From Hypsibius dujardini (taxonomy: Eukaryota; Tardigrada; Eutardigrada; Parachela; Hypsibiidae): DNA of 27,365 nt. This document shows, piece after piece, positions 20,105-27,365 of the stretch; within the stretch, counting starts at the first letter, position 1, and the number at the start of each line of letters is the position of its first letter. The translations under genes were made by a program, and so were the position numbers. Where the stretch lies: NCBI GenBank assembly GCA_001579985.1, contig LRSR01006062.1:1-27365 (forward strand). Direction: 5' to 3'. A model generated the notes under the pieces. That model searched no databases and was not told the DNA's origin. It saw only the letters and a list, made by a program, of their open reading frames with translations.

Positions 20105-20966
20105 GCTTGACTCGGATTGCATTTGCATTATTCGCTTTACCTTTGCACTATTGCACATTGCATTTGCATTTGCACTATTGCACATTGCATTTGCACTATT
20201 GCACATTGCACATTGCATTTGCATATTTTTAAACATTGCACTTGCATTTCTAGACATTCCATTGTATTATTTTAAAATTTTGATTTATTGCTTTTTATGT
20301 GTTTTTTTTAATCTCTAGTGCACCGACATGGATTTTTTTATTAATCAAAAGATTATTTCTCAACACGATTGCGTCAGTTAAACTTTTGCACATAACTCTT
20401 CAGGCGCGCTTAAGTAACTCTCTTCTGACTAGACTAGACCTGTCGAATTGTTATAATTAATTAATTGAATAAATTCAGAAGAACCATTGGCCCATTGCCC
20501 TGTTGACTAACAGACTTGAATTGATTGATTGTAGAGTCTACGGTAATTACCATTGATGCAGACCGTGAGTCAAATTACGTTAATAAGTAAGAGTTAAAAT
20601 TTTACAGGAAATTCCAAAGAGCCACAGCGAAAGACCTTCATGCTCCGCGTGACGATATTTTATTGAGTGGCAACAATTTTTGATTGTTTTCTATCGCTTA
20701 GGTGTTTTACCATTTGATTTTAATGGGTCCCTTGCAGATATTTTTGGCTCAAATCAGAAAGAATAATGTAGTAAAAGAAAATAATTAAATTCAGTCTAGA
20801 AATGCAAACGGGAATAACGCAAATGCATTATTCAAAAATGCAAATGCAATCTGTGATCATGCAAAAGCAATCTGTGATCATGCAAATGCAGTCTGTGATC
20901 ATGCAAATGCAATGTGCAAATAATGTTAATGCAGAGCGAAAAATACAAATGCAATCCGAACCAAGC
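20105..20966. mobile_element. 862 bp element with inverted subterminal tandem arrays
   Basis: Ends 20105-20136 and 20935-20966 are inverted repeats (28 of 32 match; GCTTG, TCGGATTGCATTTG and TTCGCT are shared). Inside the left end, repeats of TTGCACTATTGCACATTGCA run to about 20256; inside the right end, their reverse complement appears, including three 21 bp units with CTGTGATCATGCAAATGCAA between about 20846 and 20910. The middle (20260-20800) is AT-rich and non-coding. The design copies the foldback element at 9278 with a different unit. No clean target duplication is seen. It starts 46 bp after the SLC13 stop. Confidence 0.75.
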
Positions 20967-21775
20967 GGTGTAGGGGCATTGACGGCAGTTCATATTTATA
21001 TGTCGATGTTCAGTTTGGCCACATACAATGTACACCACGTGATGCTATTTCAGTATACTAACACCTTTGCCAATCATCTGTTGCCATATACAGCATGAGA
21101 TATTATTCAGCGCAGATAGATACCATGACATTTTCTTGCTTCTTCTGCGCTAAGCGATCCTAGCCAGCAGCAATAATTTGCCTAAAATGTGAGAAAGAAA
21201 TTCGTTGAAAAAATACCGATGACTGACTGAAAATTAATGCGGTCAACCATTCCCTAATGGGTCCAGCGGGGTCTGGAGTCCAATATCGGATTGGGCCTCT
21301 GACGTAATTAAGACCTCTTGCCAAAGGCTCTGGCCATGGCTACATATCTAACGCTGGGGAGTTTAGCCAAAATACGAAAACTGCCTTAGACTGCCATTCG
21401 CCACCGACTAAGTCTGTCTCATACCTTACTCTTAACTGAATGAAAGGACAATTCGTGCATTCAACTGTCTCCAGCTGCCTGCTAAGGTACAGTACACTGT
21501 GCGACGAACCGTCTCTTTCTATTCGCCCGTCAAACCATCCCGTTGTACTCCGACTAGAACTCCATCAGTTACAGAAGGTGTTCCGCAATCTATGCGTCAG
21601 GACTAAATGTTTGGTCTCCTCAGAAGGATTGTTTCCGTACAACCAGTCAACAGTTATGCGTCTTTTGGAGTTTGTTTTCGAAGAGCGCGGTTTGTCAGAA
21701 AAGTAATTTCGTTGGGACTATAATACTCGTATTCCGCTCCGCTTTGCAACCTTTTCCGTTTTAGCTCGCATCATG
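20967..21775. other. Intergenic, nothing supported
   Basis: About 0.8 kb. An 88-codon plus-strand frame at 21440-21706 has no domain, signal or splice support and I do not call it. Confidence 0.4.
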
Positions 21776-22141
21776 GTACGAGGTAAAAGCCGTTAACCAG
21801 GCCGCTTTTAGAAATCGTAACTTAACCAGGCCGGCAGGCCAACAGATGGCGCATAAGTCGTTTTTGCCAAGTCAACCCAGGGAGATGGAACCGAAGTGGC
21901 GCCTCTACCGGACTACTTGCACACTTCTCCATTGAGACTCTTCCCTTCCTTTTTTGGACGCAAATTTGAACCGTGAGGCTTAGGAACAAACTAAAATGGG
22001 TCAGAGAATTTTTCTGAATGATTTCAAGCCATCTGTTATGGCATGGCAGCACTGCAGCGCCGGGAAATCAACGTTGAAAAAACCGGCCTGGTTAAGTTAC
22101 GATTTCTAAAAGCGGCCTGGTTAACGGCCTTTACCTCGTAC
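21776..22141. mobile_element. 366 bp MITE with 59 bp terminal inverted repeats
   Basis: Arms 21776-21834 and 22083-22141 match with one mismatch. They include GTACGAGGTAAA at the outer end and two copies of TTAACCAGGCCG. If the TA inside GTAC is the target duplication, the ends start CGAGGTAAA and the element is Tc1/mariner-like; other readings are possible. The interior has no transposase. Its right end is six bases from the stop codon of the Cys-rich peptide gene. Confidence 0.82.
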
Positions 22142-22146
22142 TTTAC

Positions 22147-22981
22147 TTACCCCTTGGGAATGCAGCACTTAAGTTTATAACCCGTCCAACAACAAGCCCC
22201 TTCACCACAAGTGGATTTCTCGACTTCCTGCTCGCCAGCGACGCATGAGTCGGTACAGAACGGCGAAGTTCCGATCTGTAAAGAATAATATTCAGACAAT
22301 TAATTAAGTCGTACTACACCGGTTGAGGTTCCGTCTCTGATGGGAGTATTATTTTGTAAATGAATGGGTGACGGCCTATCTGGAACAGGGAGGGACGAAT
22401 ACTAATCTCGGTTTATCACCCTCAATTCCACATAGACCGAGTCGAAATCGATAGTATTAAAAGTTTACGATCCGCGACAATGCTTCGAGCCGGTCTGACT
22501 GTATCAGAAAAATATTTAGCATGAAAACTAATTTGATTATTAATTCGATTAAAGCTATGCCTGTTTAATCAGCTTGGTCTTCCGGGACCTAACCTAGAGT
22601 ACTATAGCTATATGTCGGTGTGTCTGTCAAATTCCTGACAATAGACACTACACGTTTTGTATTGTGTATGGGACTCTTGGGCATTGGGGCTCAAACTATC
22701 CAGGCCGTCCAGGCTAGTATAAAAATATTCGCGAATGATAAATCCCAGTTTATTTTCTAACTAAACAATTACAAACATCATTTCATGTTTCATTTTAAGC
22801 TGACTAAATATTCAACAAATATTCATGTTATACTAAGGTTAAAATTTGTTCAACTCACCCATCTACATGACTGCCATTCAACTAAAGCTGGGCCTGCCGG
22901 TCCTGCCGCCACAACACCGGTAGGGACGCTCACAACCACCAAAGCAACGACGAATAGGATAGAAACAAAACACGAATTCAT
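22147..22981 (-). CDS. Cysteine-rich secreted peptide, 83 aa, two exons
   Basis: Exon 1 22981-22859 (41 codons) and exon 2 22275-22147 (42 codons plus TAA) join in phase 0 across a 583 bp intron with donor GTGAGT and acceptor TCTTTACAG. Residues 1 to about 26 are a strong signal peptide (MNSCFVSILFVVALVVVSV). The mature part has eight cysteines, C-x8-C-x3-C-x11-C-x4-CC-x7-CC, with CRWIGTSPFC and ACCWTGYKLKCC. This resembles short secreted domains of nematodes and relatives with CxWxGTAPxC and WTGxKxxCC motifs, recalled from memory and not checked. Function unknown; extracellular, four disulfides likely. The stop overlaps a GTAAGT, so a further exon is conceivable, but the reading ends naturally. 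Confidence 0.78.
22655..22740 (+). pseudogene. Possible SLC13 exon-2-like fragment
   Basis: The frame LCMGLLGIGAQTIQAVQAS followed by IKIFAN resembles the end of exon 2 of the intact SLC13 gene (ICLMALTGVQGTAETAKTFAT). At the place of its donor, GT is GA. It lies in the intron of the Cys-rich peptide gene on the opposite strand. Similarity is short and may be chance. Confidence 0.25.
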
Positions 22982-23669
22982 TTTTTTAATGACTGAAGGG
23001 TTGAATGAATGCAAGCACCCACAAAAACACAATTTACAGTAAAAACGAACAGAAGGAATTACTTTAGGCGGAGGTTTCGTGCTGGGTATAGAGTGGTCGT
23101 GATTTTCGTCTTCTGGTTATACAGGCGCAACTCATCTCAAGAAAGATCTCAACAAAAGTGCAATGTCCAAAGACTGCGGCTTAGTTTCCCACAGCTGTGG
23201 CTCTGGGTTCTGCAGTTGCCATCGCGCGCCAGGTTTATCCTCACGAACCATCTTGAAGAACGCAGTGGTGGAGAACTTTCCGCTCGACCGTTGTTGTTGT
23301 TGAGGCAACCAGTTCACTTTACCCACCCATTTCGTTGAAGGAACGTCGCCTCACTCGGAGAAGCGTGAGTCATCTCAATTGTCGAAATAAGTGTTGACTC
23401 AAAAATATTATGTCGAGTTATATTATCTTGTACACTGGAGGAGGAGCTACTGTGCTCTACATATGAAAAAGAAAGATCAGAACATATTCAGTTCAAGTAT
23501 TCGAGATAAGCGATCTCGTACGTATCGTTATCAGCAATAGTGATATTAGCAATACTACAAAACTACAAGCAACATATCGTTGAATTTGAGATAATATAAA
23601 AATATTGTGTTGTAATATCATGTGTCCTGCCGTCGCCCTCTGACTGTATCACGATCCGAGGTTTTAATG
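22982..23669. other. Intergenic; one doubtful minus-strand exon
   Basis: A minus-strand frame from about 23343 to 23132 reads FKMVREDKPGARWQLQNPEP with coding-like texture and ends in a stop, but no start codon or convincing splice partner is found. A TATA-like CTATACCC lies near 23086-23092 on the minus strand, about 105 bases before the Cys-rich peptide ATG. Confidence 0.3.
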
Positions 23670-24166
23670 TTACTGCAAAAGTCCAAGCACGTCATCAACG
23701 CGGGCTTTCATGGCGGGGCTGCCCATGAGTTTCCTGAGGCGACGAACATGATAATCCAGCCGCCGATTGCAGGAGGCATAATTCGGACAGTCACCCAAAG
23801 GGTCTCCGGTTAGGAAAAGGGCATCAGCCAGCTCTCCGTCAGTCAGCGTGCCAACCACTCGAGGTTCTACAGGAAACGAGAAAAGGTCAGCAGTGAATTT
23901 CGACACTGCTTGAGAAAAAGATCGTCTAGCATATTTTACCATATGCCTCAATCTACCGTAAGTCCCTCGATAAATGTCATCAAACAAATGTCAAATCGCT
24001 AGGCTCCTCTGGACGTACCTGAACGGTTCTTTAGGCTGCTCCGAATCCGAGCTCTGACCGATGATGGGAAGTGGTCCAGGTTGGGAGAAAAGGCGAAGAA
24101 CGCCGTAGCCTGGAGTGCCAATGAGGTGGCAACAATGAAGGTCAGCCAGTGATGTGCGGCCATCAT
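23670..24166 (-). CDS. Small secreted protein or peptide precursor, 114 aa, two exons
   Basis: Exon 1 24166-24019 and exon 2 23866-23670 join in phase 1 (donor GTACGTCC, acceptor TCCTGTAG, 152 bp intron). The first exon starts MMAAHHWLTFIVATSLALQA, a signal peptide. The rest has a single close cysteine pair (CPNYASC) followed by NRRLDYHVRRLRKLMG, with paired basic residues that could be processing sites, and a helical tail ending VDDVLGLLQ. A neuropeptide or peptide-hormone precursor is possible, but I recognise no family. A TATA-like box is present upstream, and the ATG is doubled. Confidence 0.72.
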
Positions 24167-24217
24167 TTCGATGTGGATGTGTGGTGGAATGAGGAATTAC
24201 AACCAGAAACTCGGGGC

Positions 24218-24225
24218 TAGTATAG
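24218..24225 (-). promoter_or_regulatory. TATA-like box (CTATACTA) of the small secreted-protein gene
   Basis: About 55 bases upstream of the ATG at 24166 on the minus strand. Confidence 0.4.
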
Positions 24226-24331
24226 ATCAGACGCTTTCAATGAAAGTCATCTAAACGCAAGTCTTTGTGCGTATGATGTATTAAAATGAGCTCAATCACG
24301 TTGATGGGCTTACCTCAAGGTAGGATGAGCC

Positions 24332-24940
24332 GGGTGCGCAGACGTTAGGTCCCCCGACATTGTGTCCCCCGACATTGTGTCATATCCCATCAGTCAGACA
24401 TTGTCTCTTTACAGACATCATGTCCTTGACAGACTTTTTGCCCCCATGCCAAAATTGAACATGAAAGATATTGCTTAAAATAAAAATGAGCTCCACCTTG
24501 AAGGGGTATTGGCAACAGAATCATCGAGCAGTACATGCCAAAATCTACTTGAGCGAATAGTACCCAAGAATGCCTGATAAAAAATTTTTAAAGAAAAACG
24601 AAACTCACTCGGGACAGCTCAAACGTTCATCTGAATGTTCAGCGAAACACTCCAAGATCGGATCAGAGTGAATTGGTCTGAGGTATATCCACAACACGAC
24701 TGTATGTAAACAGTTTCTTCACCAGACAATGTCTGTAGGGACAGAATGTCTGGGGACAATCTCTCCGCCTGGCGGCAAGGTATGTGAGGACAGAATGTCT
24801 TCAGCCACGTTGTCTGGGGACAGAGAGTCGGGACACATAAAAGGGACAGAATGTCGGGAGGACAGAATATCGGGAGGGACATATAAAAGGGACAGAATGT
24901 CGGGAGGACAGAATGTCGGGGGACACAGCGTCGGTATGCC
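24332..24940. mobile_element. 609 bp element with inverted subterminal GACATTnTGTCCC arrays
   Basis: The left end reads GACGTTAGGTCCCCCGACAT from 24341, and the right end reversed reads GACGCTGTGTCCCCCGACAT. Short units CCCGACATTGTGTCC repeat inside the left end, and GGGACAGAATGTCGGG units repeat, in opposite orientation, inside the right end (about 24720-24930), with ACATATAAAAGGGACAG spacers there. GATGAGCC (24324-24331) and GATGAACC (24941-24948) are a possible 8 bp target duplication with one mismatch. No coding potential. This is the third element of the same design in the window. Confidence 0.7.
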
Positions 24941-24948
24941 GATGAACC

Positions 24949-25677
24949 GTGCGGTCTAGTGGTAGAAATTCGAGTGGTTAAATGTTACCACGTACGTAAT
25001 AATTGATGATTACGACCGGATCGCACGGGTGTCGTGTACCACTATCTTTTTCGCAATTACCCGTAGAGGAACAGAAACACATTCGTGTCTCAAGTGAAAA
25101 GGCCACCCAGGCCCTTTAATAGAGACGATGAGGTAGGTTGCAGAACGGTCCGTGCCAGTTGGAAAAGAGCAGATAGGACACATGAGCATTGTAACCGAGG
25201 ACCAACCCTATTATCAAAGTGCACTTACCTAGTATTAAATTCCCACCCATTCAATTCCCGCCAATAATTGGATCTTTCAGTCTAGCAGGCTGACCTTTCA
25301 TGACGGCAAATCGTGTTGTTTGGGACAAACTGACAAGGGATGTGAACCTAGGCGACTTTATTTCCGCCACACTTAAGTCTGATTTAATTGTAGTTCTTGT
25401 TGTTTCCACTCAAAGCACATCAGACAGCTCGAAGGTGAAAAGGGTCATTTATCTGCAAGGGCTTGGAAACAGCTATAGCAATCATAATAATAAACAGAGG
25501 TCAAAGCGACTGGTCACGATCTAAGGCAATAAAATGTTATAGTGGTAAACAAACTGCAAAATGCACAAACAAATTGTGTGAAATCGGCGATGTCTTATTG
25601 CTTATATGTCTTATCATACTGCTCCAGCTCCAGTACACTCAAGGCACATTTCTTGACGAAACCTTCTATGTGATGCG
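24949..25677. other. Intergenic, 3' flank of the hydroxylase gene
   Basis: No gene supported. A minus-strand AATAAA at 25357-25362 is the nearest poly(A) signal I see for the hydroxylase gene, about 320 bp past its stop. Confidence 0.4.
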
Positions 25678-27365
25678 TCAATGGTCACCGATCTTGGTTA
25701 TGGCGTCCTTGAGAATTTTGATATCAGCTGCAGAAGAGAAACAATTGGCGCGAAGTTCAACGCTCGAGCAGATTAATTCGCGAGGAAGACACGGTGACCA
25801 AACAGAGGATGGCAAAGCCTCGGGCGTGGCTTTCATATTATACACAAATTACTCGGAAAGTAATCTTTTGCATAAATTTATGTGAAACTTACTTTCAATA
25901 TCGCGAACCAGGCCCCTTAGGTGTTCCTTCTTGTGTAGGACCTCAACACTGCTGGTGTAGGCGTTATATCGCAATGAAAACGGTCGTGGAATTTGGGTGA
26001 TCCACCCCCTAAATGTATCGAACCGGTTTGTCATTAGCCGGAGAATCACCTTTAACGACCGCAAAATTGAATGCGTCATGGGATTACGCTAATTTTTCTC
26101 TCATGTCTTGGAAGCTCTCAGCCACGAAATAGACGTCCTGGAACCGTGTAATGGGATAGGGCGTGGCGGCCACTACATCCGGGTCGAGTGGCACACGTTT
26201 GGCGTCATCGGTGAGACAACGCTACAGGAAAAAGAACTGACGGTCATAAATGCAGACATGGACGACAAACCCAAGAGGACTTAACAATACTTACCTCGAG
26301 TTCTCCAAAGGATGACAGCAGAGCGCCCCCATAGACCCGCGTGTTAGCTCCGTTATTTTCCCGGCACAGACCGAACTCCACGGTGTACCAGTACAACTGC
26401 GAAATTAAAACAACTTTCAACATCAACACACTCGCAGCGTTATTGACCGTGTCAGTCCGAAGCGTACGTTCCCAAGTTTTTCGATCCATTCGTCGGGTGC
26501 TCCGAGCGAAGCGAGCCCAATTTCTTGCGAAAACTGTGCGAATTCGGGATCACAGAACAGCGGCACATGACCCAGATATTCATGGCAAATGTCCGGCTCC
26601 GGCGTGTACTGCGGCGATGAATGGTGGCGGATGTACTGCGTGGCCTGAAAGACCCTGTAAGGAAAATAAAGACCCTGTAATGAAATTTCCAGTCACGCAA
26701 CCAGAAGGAACCTGCGTGATGTGGCGCGACCGTGAACACTTCAGACGTAGCGAAAAACGTTTGTGCTCAACGGTTCCCCTAATAAATGCACCTGAAAGCC
26801 AAGCCGGCAAGATAATCGCGAAAGTCCACGAGTCCGGGACTCGGACGCAGACGGAATCCTGTGCGACCTGAAAATAACACAAAAGTCAACTTCTAGAAAT
26901 GCGTGTTGCTGGATTTGCTCAATTACTTCTTAAAAAGTTTGAGATGTCCTCCATCTGGGGAATTTTATGCTCGCTCAATCCAAGGTGCTTGATGAGGAGC
27001 TGAAAGTTTCTGTTGTAAGTTTCGCAGGCGTGGGTGGGGTATAGATTGGTTAGCTGGCGATAGACCTCGCCCCTATCAAAACAAAGCGAATGAGTTAAGT
27101 TTTCAGTACAAGGCACACTTATTCTTTCTTCGGTCATACCATGTCGCAGTTTCTTCGGCGTTATACTCCACGTACGGTATCGGCTGACCCCTTCATATCG
27201 TAAGAGAAATGCCATCGAAAAATGTCGCAGCTGCGGTTTAAGCCGCAGGGGTAGAACTTGTGCTGGACCTTAACTGCCTGCTGCTTAAAGTACTTACAAA
27301 ACATATTTGGCGCCGATGTCCGCGAATGTTTGTCGCCGGCTGCGATAAGCTGCGTCCGTGAAGCT
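25678..27365 (-). CDS. Phenylalanine 4-hydroxylase-like, biopterin-dependent aromatic amino acid hydroxylase (5' truncated)
   Basis: Nine exons in the window, 5' to 3': 27365-27298 (partial), 27190-27140, 27072-26927, 26867-26792, 26654-26468, 26396-26295, 26221-26088, 26008-25893, 25727-25678. All phases agree, giving 309 residues of the catalytic and tetramer domains. Hallmarks: [42 protein letters not shown], the iron-binding [16 protein letters not shown] (the two His) and YTVEFGLC (the Glu), [27 protein letters not shown] and ASLGAPDE favour phenylalanine over tyrosine or tryptophan hydroxylase. The usual HELLGH is HEYLGH. The last exon adds [14 protein letters not shown], a tetramerisation helix; reading through its GTAAGT donor gives a poorer end. 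The enzyme converts phenylalanine to tyrosine with BH4 and O2 in the cytosol. The regulatory domain lies outside the window. Confidence 0.93.
26648..26680 (-). repeat. 13 bp duplication of a 3' splice site in the hydroxylase gene
   Basis: AAAGACCCTGTAA occurs at 26648-26660 and 26668-26680, so the minus strand has TTACAG/GGTCTTT twice, 20 bp apart. The downstream acceptor (26655-26657) keeps the frame; the upstream one would add 20 bases and shift it. Confidence 0.85.

Noticed and set aside
21440-21706. 88-codon plus-strand frame
   Set aside because: No signal peptide, domain, promoter or splice partner; length is within chance for this base composition.
24944-24992. tRNA-like sequence (GGTCTAGTGGTAGAAATTCGA)
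   Set aside because: It has an A-box-like part, but no foldable anticodon, T-arm and acceptor stems of normal length could be found.
25849-25892. Read-through end of the hydroxylase (stop at 25849)
   Set aside because: A perfect GTAAGT donor and the acceptor at 25728 join in phase to a better tetramerisation helix ([14 protein letters not shown]); the unspliced end has a similar length but a poorer pattern.
26341-26871. 176-codon plus-strand frame
   Set aside because: It overlaps hydroxylase exons on the minus strand and has no domain of its own.

Overview
The window looks like nuclear DNA of a small-genome ecdysozoan animal. Genes are split by short introns (about 37-90 bp is common here) with GT..AG ends, several genes have TATA boxes shortly upstream, and the proteins are animal types: a rhodopsin-like receptor, an SLC16 transporter, an SLC13 transporter, a peritrophin-type chitin-binding protein and a tetrahydrobiopterin-dependent phenylalanine hydroxylase. 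A tardigrade is my best guess from the overall style; this is inference, not proven by the sequence.

Layout. 12-1179 (+): two-exon GPCR, with a 150 bp TA-flanked palindromic MITE in its 3' flank. 1686-2306 (-): secreted protein of unknown function with a TATA box. 2400-4030: no convincing gene. 4032-4552 (+): a coding-like block that changes frame. 4949-6691 (-) and 7285-9057 (+): membrane-anchored FAD amine oxidase and a five-exon SLC16 transporter, transcribed divergently from a 0.6 kb intergenic region. 9278-13924: a 4.6 kb foldback-like DNA transposon with terminal inverted repeats, an 8 bp target duplication, and two inverted, phase-locked arrays of a 10 bp unit. 14001-14844 (-): chitin-binding protein with a probable one-base frameshift. 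14938-16435 (+): broken partial copy of an SLC13 gene, split by a 454 bp hAT-like element. 17087-20058 (+): intact nine-exon SLC13 gene, with a second type of repeat-filled element (9 bp target duplication) in intron 3. 20105-20966: another element with inverted subterminal arrays. 21776-22141: a MITE that ends six bases from the stop codon of a Cys-rich secreted peptide gene (22147-22981, -). 23670-24166 (-): a second small secreted protein. 24332-24940: a third element with inverted subterminal arrays. 25678-27365 (-): the 3' nine exons of a phenylalanine hydroxylase gene that continues beyond the window.

The genes do not form an evident pathway; this is a gene-dense eukaryotic region with much non-autonomous DNA transposon content. 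The most unusual signal is structural: at least three unrelated repeat units have been packaged the same way, as inverted tandem arrays just inside terminal inverted repeats, and two further elements (one with a single 13 bp array, one hAT-like) share parts of that design. No transposase is present. A second pattern is micro-duplication of splice junctions in the SLC13 and hydroxylase genes.
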